Source: Burkholderiales bacterium (GTDB taxonomy: Bacteria; Pseudomonadota; Gammaproteobacteria; Burkholderiales; Burkholderiaceae_D). From it: a stretch of 62,106 bases of DNA. Location of the stretch: assembly GCA_016177875.1 (NCBI GenBank), contig JACOUL010000016.1:1-62106 (forward strand). Reading direction: 5' to 3'. Shown here in pieces: positions 16,593 to 24,692 of the stretch (position 1 is its first letter; each line of letters starts with the position of its first letter). The notes under the pieces were generated by a model. That model was given only the letters and a program-made list of their open reading frames with translations. It made no database searches and was not told the DNA's origin. The position numbers and the translations under genes were made by a program.

Positions 16593-17258
16593 GTGAATCA
16601 AGTCATTTGCACCGTCGACGTGGTACTACTCACCTTGAAGGACGAGACCCTCAAGGTCGCCCTTTTGAAGCGTGAGCGCGAACCTTTTAAAGGCGTCGCG
16701 GCATTACCCGGCGGCTACATCCACCCCAACGAAGACATGGATGCACAGGATGCTGCGCTACGCGTCTTGAACGCGAAAACCGGCATCGAGGCGCCCTACC
16801 TGGAACAACTCGCCACCTTCTCCGGACCCGCGCGCGATCCACGCGGCTGGTCGGTGTCGATTGCTTATTATGCGCTGGTCCCCTACCACATCATTGAAAA
16901 AGCCGGCCACCCCGACGTCAAGCTCGTCAGCGTCGATCGTCCGCTGGTGCTGCCTTTCGATCATAAAGCGATCGTCGAGACCGCGGTCGCGCGTCTGCGC
17001 GGCAAAAGCCAATACTCATCCCTGCCCTGCTATCTCGCCGGCGACACCTTCACTTTGCCGCAGCTGCAGCGCATCTATGAATCTTTGATGGGAGAGCCTC
17101 TCAACAAAGTGAGCTTTCGCCGCAAAATGACGGAGATGGACATGCTGAAGCCGATCGAAGGGCAAATGGAAGCGGCCGGCGCGCATCGCCCCGCACAGTT
17201 GTACCGGCTGAAGCCGGAATTCCGACATCAACTACAGTTGCTGGCAAGAGGCTTATAG
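16593..17258 (+). CDS. nrtR: NrtR, Nudix-related regulator of NAD metabolism
   Basis: A 221-residue regulator: an N-terminal Nudix fold (residues about 1-140) and a C-terminal winged helix (about 150-221, with NKVSFRRKMTEMDML as likely recognition region). The Nudix box begins GGYIHPNED but the REUxEE Glu residues are replaced (LRVLNAKTG), so it should bind rather than hydrolyse its ligand. The NrtR family is known to repress NAD salvage genes and respond to ADP-ribose-type effectors. The start is GTG with CAGGAGT six bases upstream. It is divergent from pncA and heads a four-gene rightward unit. Confidence 0.9.
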   Translation: MNQVICTVDVVLLTLKDETLKVALLKREREPFKGVAALPGGYIHPNEDMDAQDAALRVLNAKTGIEAPYLEQLATFSGPARDPRGWSVSIAYYALVPYHIIEKAGHPDVKLVSVDRPLVLPFDHKAIVETAVARLRGKSQYSSLPCYLAGDTFTLPQLQRIYESLMGEPLNKVSFRRKMTEMDMLKPIEGQMEAAGAHRPAQLYRLKPEFRHQLQLLARGL

Positions 17259-17270
17259 GAATAACAAACT

Positions 17271-18257
17271 ATGCTACACACCACGCTGATTTGCCCCCAA
17301 TGCGGCGCGCCTCTGCCTAGACAAGCGGCTTGGCGTATGGTGACTTGCACCTATTGCGGTGTCGACGTGACCCGCAACGAAAATTTTGTCCGCGCCGCCG
17401 CATTCCACGAAGCGTATGAGCGCGCCTATGGACCGTCTATCGAGCACTTGAGCACTCTCCGATGCCAGGGCCATCGCTACCGGGTGCTCACCCAACTCGG
17501 ATATGGATCGACTGCCAAGATCGTGCTGGCCCAGCGCATAGGTCCCTTGCCTGAAAGAGTCGTGATCAAGCTGGCGCATTCGTCCGCCGCACCGGACAGA
17601 CTGAAGCGCGAATACCAAAATCTGCAGCGGCTACAGGCTAACCAATCAATTGGCTCTGCTTATTTTTCTCAGCGACTTCCGCAACCCATCGCATTCGGCA
17701 CCGCGGAAGAACTGGGCGGAAATCGGCGTGAAGCGCTCGTGCTGCGCAACCAGCCCGGCTTTTGGGGCAGTCTTGCCGAAGTACGCCGCAATTATCCGGG
17801 CGGCATCGATCCGCGCCATGCGGTATGGATGTGGCGGCGCGTTTTAGAAGTGCTCGGCTATATTCATCAAATCGGCTGGGCGCACGGTCATTTGGCGCCG
17901 GAGCATCTTTTAGTCCATCCAGAGGATCACGGCATCCTCATCATCGGCTGGGCCGATGCGCAGCAGCTTGCCGGCTCATCAGGAAGCACCCCGAGCTTTT
18001 CCCGTCCCGGTCCCGGACGCGATTTGGCTCAATCGGCTTGGACCATTCGTGCATTGCTCGCCGGAGGCGACGATGAGCCCAAGATCCCGGCCTCTATCCC
18101 GCCTGCGCTGACAAGGCTTCTAAAAAATGCCAGCGAAGACATTCATTGGTGCACTAAGCTCGGCGCAGCGGGCCTCGATCAAGCACTGAAGACGGCCGCA
18201 CGCGAAGCATTTGGTCCGCCGCAATTTGTCCATTTCACCCCCACGCCGCACGCCTGA
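17271..18257 (+). CDS. zinc-ribbon protein kinase-like protein (probable pseudokinase)
   Basis: A 328-residue protein. A zinc ribbon at the N-terminus is defined by C8, C11, C26 and C29. A protein-kinase-like fold follows: glycine-loop QLGYGSTAKIVLAQ (75-88), candidate ATP lysine K100 in VVIKLA, and a catalytic loop HGHLAPEHLL (205-214). In this loop His replaces the catalytic Asp, Ala replaces Lys and His replaces the metal-binding Asn; GWA (226-228) stands where DFG is expected. Phosphotransfer therefore looks lost, although nucleotide binding is possible. It starts 12 bases after nrtR and is followed after 20 bases by a VWA gene. Role unknown; a regulatory or scaffold partner for the VWA or PurA-like protein is inferred. 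Confidence 0.75.
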   Translation: MLHTTLICPQCGAPLPRQAAWRMVTCTYCGVDVTRNENFVRAAAFHEAYERAYGPSIEHLSTLRCQGHRYRVLTQLGYGSTAKIVLAQRIGPLPERVVIKLAHSSAAPDRLKREYQNLQRLQANQSIGSAYFSQRLPQPIAFGTAEELGGNRREALVLRNQPGFWGSLAEVRRNYPGGIDPRHAVWMWRRVLEVLGYIHQIGWAHGHLAPEHLLVHPEDHGILIIGWADAQQLAGSSGSTPSFSRPGPGRDLAQSAWTIRALLAGGDDEPKIPASIPPALTRLLKNASEDIHWCTKLGAAGLDQALKTAAREAFGPPQFVHFTPTPHA

Positions 18258-18277
18258 TACTTTAGAAAGGAAACATC

Positions 18278-19252
18278 ATGGGATATGGAAATTACTCTCA
18301 CGCCGCGCACGCCGCTCTGGTTGCCGATCGCGCTTCCGCGCCGCATCACGAAGTGTTCAAACAACGCGGATGCCACCCGCTCATGGATCCGCGCGGCGTG
18401 AAAATGCGCGAAGCGCGCGACAATGCGGATCATCCGCATTCGCTCGCCATCGCATTCGCATTGGACGTAACGGGCTCAATGGGCGATATCCCGCGCCTCC
18501 TGGCGACGCGTGAACTGCCGACCTTCATGAAACTGATCATGGGCTGCGGCATTCCCGATCCACAGTTGCTTTTCATGGCGATCGGCGACGCCACCTCCGA
18601 CAATGCGCCCCTGCAAATCGGCCAGTTCGAATCGACTGCCGAATTAATGGATCAATGGCTGACCTGGAGCTATCTCGAAGGCGGCGGTGGCGGCAGCGGT
18701 TCGGAAAGCTACGAACTCGCGTTTTACATGCTGGCCCAACATACGGATATCGATTGCTGGGTCAAGCGCAAAAAGCGCGGCTACCTTTTCATGACCGGCG
18801 ATGAACTGCCCTACCCTGCGGTTTCAAGACACCAGATCGAGGCATTGGTCGGCGAAAAACTGGATGAAGACATTCCGATCGAGGAAGTCATCGCCGCCGC
18901 GGCCGAGACTTACCATTTGTTCTTCCTGATTCCCGATCTCCAGCGCCGCCGCAATTGCGAAAGCCGTTGGCGCGATCTGCTCGGTGACAACGTCATTTGC
19001 ATGGAAGCGCCGGAAGATGCTTGCGCCGTGGCCGCTTCAATCGTTGCTCTGACCGAAGGCGCCGCGCCCGATCTCAAGACCTTGGTACATACGCTGACGA
19101 CCAACGGCATCGCGGAAGACCGCGCCGCGGCAGTTGTCCGTGCGCTCAAACCTTATGCCGCCTTGCTCGACCCGAATGCAGTCAAAAGCGTCTCGCCGAT
19201 CGGGAGCCTGACGCAACCGGCGTCGTCTTGGTGGCGCAAACTTTTCGGCTAA
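18278..19252 (+). CDS. VWA-like domain protein
   Basis: A 324-residue cytoplasmic protein with a von Willebrand A-type core. FALDVTGSMGDIP (D63, T65, S67 in a DxTGS arrangement) is a MIDAS metal-site variant, ISLAND strands follow, and GYLFMTGDELPYP supplies a later strand with an Asp. A glycine stretch (EGGGGGSGSESY) precedes a helical segment. There is no signal peptide or membrane segment. VWA proteins generally assemble with partners such as kinases or AAA ATPases; here the partner may be the zinc-ribbon pseudokinase encoded just upstream. A GAAAGGA ribosome binding site lies before the ATG. Function not known. Confidence 0.75.
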   Translation: MGYGNYSHAAHAALVADRASAPHHEVFKQRGCHPLMDPRGVKMREARDNADHPHSLAIAFALDVTGSMGDIPRLLATRELPTFMKLIMGCGIPDPQLLFMAIGDATSDNAPLQIGQFESTAELMDQWLTWSYLEGGGGGSGSESYELAFYMLAQHTDIDCWVKRKKRGYLFMTGDELPYPAVSRHQIEALVGEKLDEDIPIEEVIAAAAETYHLFFLIPDLQRRRNCESRWRDLLGDNVICMEAPEDACAVAASIVALTEGAAPDLKTLVHTLTTNGIAEDRAAAVVRALKPYAALLDPNAVKSVSPIGSLTQPASSWWRKLFG

Positions 19253-19273
19253 CGCATAACTGACGAGAAGCGA

Positions 19274-20653
19274 ATGAGCTCCACGCGGCTGGCTTCTTTA
19301 CTCGGGCTGGGATTCGGAGATTGCGGTAAAGGGCTGTTCACGGATTACCTTTGCCGCAACTGGGATACCCATACGGTTGTTCGCTTCAACGGCGGCGCCC
19401 AGGCCGGGCACAATGTCGTGCTGCCTGACGGCAGGCATCATATTTTTTCGCAATTCTGCTCCGGCAGCTTTGTTCCCGGCGTGGTCACGGTGCTTGCCTA
19501 TCCGGTGATCGTGCATCCCACTGCTTTATTGGTCGAAGCCGCTCGCCTGCAGAGGCTCGGCGTGTCCGATTGTTTGCAGCGCATGCTGATCGACGAACGC
19601 TGCAGAATCACGACGCCGTTTCATCAAGCGGCGGGCCGCTTGCGCGAATTGGCCAGGGGCCAGTCGGCACATGGAAGTTGCGGCGTCGGCGTGGGAGAAA
19701 CAGTGCAGCATAGCTTGGAACGTCCCGAGCACATCCTGCGCTACGCGGATCTGCTTCAACCGCAAGCCGCACTGGCCAAGCTCGAAGTCATTCGTCATCA
19801 ATTGCTGAGCGAATTCGTGACGGCGTGTGTCGTTCCCGAAAACAGCGCGCTTTATGACGCGGAGTTGCGCATGCTGAGCGATGAAGCGATATCCGCTCGA
19901 TGGCTAGAGCATGTCGCCGTCCTTAGCGCAAAAGTGCGGCCTGCGACAAAGAGCATGATTGCGGACCGCTTGCATAGGCCGGGGGCCGTGCTGTTTGAAG
20001 GTGCACAAGGCGTGTTGCTGGATGAATGGCATGGATTTCACCCGCATACCACGTGGAGCAGCATCAGTTCGGATGCCGTGGAAGCGGTAACAGCGGACTA
20101 CGGCCTATCAACACCGATTCGCCATTTTGGTTTGATACGCTCGTATCTGACTCGACACGGTGCCGGCCCGATGCCGACCTGGGACGCCGAGCTTGATTGC
20201 TTGAATGAACCGCACAACGATTCCAGCGGCTGGCAAGGACGATTCCGACGCGGCCATCCCGATGCCGTGCTGCTGCGCTATGCGCGCTCGGCGGCCGGAA
20301 AACTGGATGGAATTTTTGTCAGCCATCTCGACGCATTCAGCAAGACTGACAAGTTAACGTGGTGTGTCGGCTACGAATCCGATTTGGCCGTTCAAGACGA
20401 CGCTATTTGCACATTCGATGCGCGTGATGGTTTGATCATCAGACTACATCCAACGACGGATCGCAACCTGGAACATCAAAGACAGTTAACACAACTGCTT
20501 TCTCGCGCACGCCCCAGGTTTGAAACCACGCCGATGATCGACGCGCAAAGCCATATACAGAAAATTGAAGAGATCGCGAACTGTCCGGTTTTTCTTGGAT
20601 CGTATGGTCCGCAATTCGACGCAGTCGCCATGCAGCGAAAGCGCATTTACTGA
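19274..20653 (+). CDS. divergent adenylosuccinate synthetase homologue
   Basis: A 459-residue PurA-family protein. The GTP loop reads GFGDCGKG (13-20) instead of the usual WGDEGKGK, keeping the Asp; VRFNGGAQAGHNV retains the catalytic-type GH (H46). Other matches are LFEGAQGVLLDEWHG, LTRHGAGPMPT and the basic GRFRRGHPD that replaces the usual aspartate-binding TTGRRRR stretch. The base-recognition TKLD becomes SHLD. These changes across substrate loops argue for a specialised paralogue joining Asp (or another amine) to a purine nucleotide other than, or as well as, IMP. It ends the nrtR unit. The housekeeping purA would be expected elsewhere in the genome. Confidence 0.82.
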   Translation: MSSTRLASLLGLGFGDCGKGLFTDYLCRNWDTHTVVRFNGGAQAGHNVVLPDGRHHIFSQFCSGSFVPGVVTVLAYPVIVHPTALLVEAARLQRLGVSDCLQRMLIDERCRITTPFHQAAGRLRELARGQSAHGSCGVGVGETVQHSLERPEHILRYADLLQPQAALAKLEVIRHQLLSEFVTACVVPENSALYDAELRMLSDEAISARWLEHVAVLSAKVRPATKSMIADRLHRPGAVLFEGAQGVLLDEWHGFHPHTTWSSISSDAVEAVTADYGLSTPIRHFGLIRSYLTRHGAGPMPTWDAELDCLNEPHNDSSGWQGRFRRGHPDAVLLRYARSAAGKLDGIFVSHLDAFSKTDKLTWCVGYESDLAVQDDAICTFDARDGLIIRLHPTTDRNLEHQRQLTQLLSRARPRFETTPMIDAQSHIQKIEEIANCPVFLGSYGPQFDAVAMQRKRIY

Positions 20654-20665
20654 ACAACGGGTCTC

Positions 20666-21685
20666 TTATTTCATCTGCTTGGCCTGCATCGATGTCCGAA
20701 TCGATTCTTTTACTTCTTCGAAGGCGGGAACCCGCGCCGGACGTACCTCGGCAACCTTAATAACGTGCCATCCGAACGAGGTATGAACCGGTTCCAATGT
20801 GTAAGTGCCCGGCGTGATTTTTTTCACAGCATCGGCAAACGCGGGGGCAAATGCCGTAGGCGGATTCCACCCGAGATCGCCGCCCTTTCCGGCTGACCCA
20901 GTGTCCATCGAAAGCGAATTTGCCAAGGCGGCAAACGACTCGCCGTTTTTGAGCCGCTCGACGATTTTCTCTGCCGCCTCCTTGGTCCACACCATAATAT
21001 GGGAAACGTTATATTCCTTATCGCCGATTGCCGCTTTAAAACGTTCGTACTCCTTGCGCAGCACCTCATCGGAAATCGGCGCGAGCTCCATCGTCTTAAT
21101 GCACTGCGCAAGCACACGCCTATGCGCTTCATAGGCATCCTTTTCTGCGTTTTTGGCATAGACATCGCCTACCGCATCGCGAATGAAACTCTCGGATAGC
21201 TGCTTGCCATACGCCCCGATCACCTTTTCATCTGCAAATTCTTTGGGTTTGCCGGCCTTTTTTAAGACCTCGGCGAGCGCCGGCACGCCGGTCAAGTTAA
21301 AACAAGCCTTACCGAGCGCGCCGAGGTCGGCCTTGACTTTCTTTAGCTGCACGCAGTAATTGAAGTTCATGAGTGCAATCTGGCCGGGATTCTTGGATTT
21401 CTTCCATGCGGCCACTTCTTTTTCCCGTTCCGCCTTGAACCCCGCATCCGAAATATTGGAGAGCAGATCTTTTTCAATGCTCTGATCAGAGGCCTTGGCA
21501 ATCAGTTTGGCGGTGAGCCCAGCATTAAGCTGCAACGCGACCACTGCGCAATCCTTAAGGGGATTTTCGTTCTGCGCCATGAGATACGATACATACGCAT
21601 CGCGCTGCCCGTCGGTCAATGCCATTGCGGCGCCTGGAATCGCCGCCGAAATGACCAGCATGCTTAAGTATGTATACATTTTCAT
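20666..21685 (-). CDS. exported parvulin-type peptidyl-prolyl isomerase
   Basis: A 339-residue protein with a signal peptide (MKMYTYLSMLVISAAIPGA, cleavage near AMA-LT), so periplasmic. The C-terminal third is a parvulin domain: VSHIMVWTKEAAEKI, FAALANSLSMD, GGDLGWNPP and HTSFGWHVIKV. The N-terminal two-thirds is helical, rich in Lys and Ala, and contains about four separated cysteines (in DCAVV, NYCVQ, KACFN, AQCIK) that might form disulfides. The ATG at 21685 has a GGGAG site and creates the signal peptide; the frame is open a further 17 codons upstream. It probably assists outer-membrane or secreted protein folding. Convergent with the PurA-like gene. Confidence 0.85.
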   Translation of the reverse strand: MKMYTYLSMLVISAAIPGAAMALTDGQRDAYVSYLMAQNENPLKDCAVVALQLNAGLTAKLIAKASDQSIEKDLLSNISDAGFKAEREKEVAAWKKSKNPGQIALMNFNYCVQLKKVKADLGALGKACFNLTGVPALAEVLKKAGKPKEFADEKVIGAYGKQLSESFIRDAVGDVYAKNAEKDAYEAHRRVLAQCIKTMELAPISDEVLRKEYERFKAAIGDKEYNVSHIMVWTKEAAEKIVERLKNGESFAALANSLSMDTGSAGKGGDLGWNPPTAFAPAFADAVKKITPGTYTLEPVHTSFGWHVIKVAEVRPARVPAFEEVKESIRTSMQAKQMK

Positions 21686-21723
21686 ATCTCGCTCCCGACC
21701 AATATTTTTTCTGGGGGTTTTTA

Positions 21724-21745
21724 ATGCGTCACTCATGCGTCACTT
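21724..21745. repeat. 11-bp tandem direct repeat upstream of the parvulin gene
   Basis: ATGCGTCACTC is followed immediately by ATGCGTCACTT. The pair lies about 40 bases upstream of the parvulin start codon, on helical-turn spacing, and might be a binding site for an activator; nothing else supports this. Confidence 0.35.
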
Positions 21746-21892
21746 CTACCACAAACTAACTGCGTGGCACAAAGATTCGCCAACTCAGCAAAACAATCCT
21801 GACACGGATATATTGCGAAATCAATACAGAATTATAGTAGGCAGCTAGACCGGTAAGTAATCGCGTCACGCCTATCTATATCCGGTGTCCTC

Positions 21893-22576
21893 TTATTTAC
21901 CCATAAAGGAGAGCGGCGCGAATTCCGGAAAATATTCCAGAGAGGCTATATACAATTCGTATTGGGATCGGACGCCCAATTTTATTTTCAAATTTGAACG
22001 ATGGGTTTCAACAGTATGGCGGCTGATTCCTAAAGCCTGCGCGATTGTCGATTTATCCAAGTGTTGCGCGGTACATCGCAATACTTCCAACTCCCGATTG
22101 GAAAACTTGATGGCCGCTCCGGATTCGATCTCCGGCAAGCCAGCCAGCTCACGCTTGGCTAACTTCGCCTGTAACCGCTCACTGATAGCATAGTTTCCCG
22201 CCAATACAACGCGTAATGCCTGTACAAGGGAATCCGGATCCTGGTCTTTGGTGACATATCCTTTTGCCCCGGCAGCGAGTGCCTTTTCGCCAAACAGCAT
22301 TTCGTCGTGCATGGTGAGAACGACGACAGCAAGCGACGGCGTTTTGGAAACCAGTTTAGGGATCAGGCTAAGCCCCGATTCTTTACCCAGCGTCAGGTCA
22401 ATAATGGCAGCGTCCGGCACATGCGACTCCAGCGCAGCGATTGCCGCCTCACTTGACGACACTTGCGAGACGACTTCCAGATCCGGCTGGTGATTGAGCA
22501 CCAGCGCGATTGATGACCGCACCATGACGTGGTCATCGACAATCATCACGCGATGTCTCTTACTGGATGTTGTCAT
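21893..22576 (-). CDS. NarL/FixJ-type response regulator
   Basis: A 227-residue two-component response regulator. The receiver domain (about 8-125) has acidic pair DD in MIVDDH, the phosphoacceptor Asp in AAIIDLTLG, a Thr in VVLTMHD and the Lys in YVTKDQ. The LuxR-type helix-turn-helix (about 160-220) reads FSNRELEVLRCTAQHLDKST, then IAQALGISRHTVETH. It overlaps the upstream histidine kinase gene by 17 bases and is its obvious partner. Target genes are unknown. Confidence 0.93.
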   Translation of the reverse strand: MTTSSKRHRVMIVDDHVMVRSSIALVLNHQPDLEVVSQVSSSEAAIAALESHVPDAAIIDLTLGKESGLSLIPKLVSKTPSLAVVVLTMHDEMLFGEKALAAGAKGYVTKDQDPDSLVQALRVVLAGNYAISERLQAKLAKRELAGLPEIESGAAIKFSNRELEVLRCTAQHLDKSTIAQALGISRHTVETHRSNLKIKLGVRSQYELYIASLEYFPEFAPLSFMGK

Positions 22577-24299
22577 TTGTTTTTGGGGACGAAATTTCTA
22601 TTGATGTGCCATGAGGCGAGTGGCTGGATATCTTGAAAAGCATCCCGATTAGCTTGGCACGATAGGAGATAGTGTTCATTCCCATTCCCCTCTCTGCTCC
22701 TTCAGCTTTTCTGATACCTATTCCATCGTCAACGATGCTCATCGAAAAGTGGCCGCCGGAATGATGCAGGGTAATAGCGATGTTTTTAGCGCGGCCATGC
22801 TTTATGGCATTGGCAATCGCTTCCTGAGCGATTCGGTAGAGGTTAATGGATATATCGGAATCGTCAAGATTTATCTCGTCGCCGGTAACGACGCATCGTA
22901 CCGCATAATTTTCCTCGGTAGCGCTCGCTAATTCTCTTAACGCTTCCGGCAAGCCATGCACTTCCATCGAGATGGGAAACAAGCCTTTCGCCAGGACTCT
23001 CAACCTTTGCGCTATTTTCCCCAGCGTCTCGTTGATACGGCTAAATTCCTCGGCCTCTTTAGGCGCGCTTTGATAGAGACGTTTTGAAAGGTATTCGGAA
23101 GCAAACCTGACGGCCGTCAGATCTTGCCCCAAATCGTCATGCAGTTCTTGCCCGATTATCCTGCGCTCATTTTCAACAACGTGAATAATTTCCCGCTCAA
23201 TTTTTTCCCTGCGCGCCGCCTCTTTATATGTCTCTTCCGTACGGATCGACACCAGTTGTTCAAGCTTTCTTCGATGAATAAAAGTCCATATCAAATAAGA
23301 CGCGGCTATTAAAAAAAATCCAAATACCAAAACCGCAATGATAGAAGCGGCATATCTGGCGGGGCCGAATAAATAGTTGTTTATATCCGTGGATATACCG
23401 ATCTCCATAGCCGATTGGCCAAAATCGATCCTAACCCGCTTCGCAAAAATTTCGCCGTCGCGATTCTTTATATAAGACCCGGCAACTGAGTCACTTGAAA
23501 AAAGTAGATTTTTTTCATTCCACTCCTCCCTGTTTCCGGGATTATCCGCACTGAAAATCCGGTGAACTTCTACGTGGAACTGCGAAAGTTTCGCTTGACC
23601 GATCGCGGCAACAAAAAACGGCTTGACCAAAAATCCGATTCCAAGAGACCCCCTATATGCGACGTCGCGCTCCTGAGCCGTATAGGTCTGCATTCCAGGC
23701 GCGTAGTAACCAAGACGAGCGCCCAAGGCCAATCCATCCCCTTCCTTTTTGGGATATGGCCGCAACGACGCAATCACTCTTCCGCTCTGGCGCAACACGG
23801 GATAAATTGAAGACTGCGCTCTTGCACTAGTTGCCCAATTTAATCCTGTCCTGCCATTGGGATAAGCATATGCAAACACATCACCAAATCTGTTTTGCGA
23901 CTCGGGAAATATGCGCCTACCTATTTTCTTTTCAAACGCTTCAGCATGAAGCAAATCAACCCGTTCGGCAAAATTCAGCGACTCCAAGCCGGGATAGCGA
24001 TCCTGCAACGATAGCGATACTGCAAACTCCTTGAATTTTTCCGGCGTCATATCGTCGCCGGTTACATCGAAGAGTCCGCGCGCAGCAAACAGCAAATTCT
24101 CATAGGACTGCAAGCGATTGGTGATTTCCCTCTCAATCTCACTGACGTCTTTTTCAAACTTCAAATGCGCCTCAGATCGTTGTTGCTGAAGCATTTGTCC
24201 GCGAATTAATATGGCGCACGCTAATCCAGCCAAGGCCAACAGGCATCCGGGTGCGATCGCATAAAGTGTGGGTAGGAAATTGAGTCGGATTCTATGCAT
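22560..24299 (-). CDS. CHASE-domain sensor histidine kinase (HisKA_3 type)
   Basis: A 579-residue membrane sensor. A first transmembrane helix (about residues 12-32) is followed by a periplasmic CHASE domain of roughly 290 residues (FAARGLFDVTGDDMTPEKF and the LNFAERV stretch are typical), a second membrane helix (about 320-345), a short coiled coil and a NarQ/DegS-type kinase. The H-box is IIGQELHDDLGQDL, and the ATPase has NAIKHG (N box) and DDGIGI (G1). CHASE domains often bind small ligands such as cytokinin-like adenines or peptides. Paired with the overlapping response regulator gene. No other genes hint at the stimulus. Confidence 0.92.
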   Translation of the reverse strand: MHRIRLNFLPTLYAIAPGCLLALAGLACAILIRGQMLQQQRSEAHLKFEKDVSEIEREITNRLQSYENLLFAARGLFDVTGDDMTPEKFKEFAVSLSLQDRYPGLESLNFAERVDLLHAEAFEKKIGRRIFPESQNRFGDVFAYAYPNGRTGLNWATSARAQSSIYPVLRQSGRVIASLRPYPKKEGDGLALGARLGYYAPGMQTYTAQERDVAYRGSLGIGFLVKPFFVAAIGQAKLSQFHVEVHRIFSADNPGNREEWNEKNLLFSSDSVAGSYIKNRDGEIFAKRVRIDFGQSAMEIGISTDINNYLFGPARYAASIIAVLVFGFFLIAASYLIWTFIHRRKLEQLVSIRTEETYKEAARREKIEREIIHVVENERRIIGQELHDDLGQDLTAVRFASEYLSKRLYQSAPKEAEEFSRINETLGKIAQRLRVLAKGLFPISMEVHGLPEALRELASATEENYAVRCVVTGDEINLDDSDISINLYRIAQEAIANAIKHGRAKNIAITLHHSGGHFSMSIVDDGIGIRKAEGAERGMGMNTISYRAKLIGMLFKISSHSPHGTSIEISSPKTNDNIQ

Positions 24300-24514
24300 G
24301 TGAAGCGCTTCGATTAAGAGTGCCGCGTAGTAGAGCTTTTCATTGAAATTCTTAAGGATTTTGGGAGTGTCGGCAACGTCCCTTTACAGGCAATTGCATC
24401 CATCCGATACCCATCCTACACGCCCGGAGCGCCCGCGCGAGTTGCAATTTGCCATCTGCCTACGATTTTCGGGCAGTTCGTCTTCCCGATCTCTTACGTA
24501 GATACTATCGATGC

Positions 24515-24550
24515 GCAAAAAACACAAAGCCCCGCCAAAGTGGCAGGGCT
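24515..24550 (-). terminator. Rho-independent terminator after tRNA-Thr
   Basis: On the minus strand AGCCCTGCCA and TGGCGGGGCT form a ten-base stem with one mismatched or wobble pair and a three-base loop, followed by TTGTGTTTTTT. It lies 16 bases beyond the 3' end of the tRNA and is well placed to end its transcript. Confidence 0.8.
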
Positions 24551-24566
24551 AAGTGTTTGATTCTTA

Positions 24567-24642
<76 letters not shown>

Positions 24643-24692
24643 GAAGACGCGTATTCTAACAAAAAACCGCCGTTCTCGGGCAGCAATGCCGA

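Noticed and set aside
19274..20653. Housekeeping adenylosuccinate synthetase
   Set aside because: Several substrate-binding loops depart from PurA, and the gene is linked to nrtR rather than to the hflX/hisZ-type neighbours usual for purA in this group.
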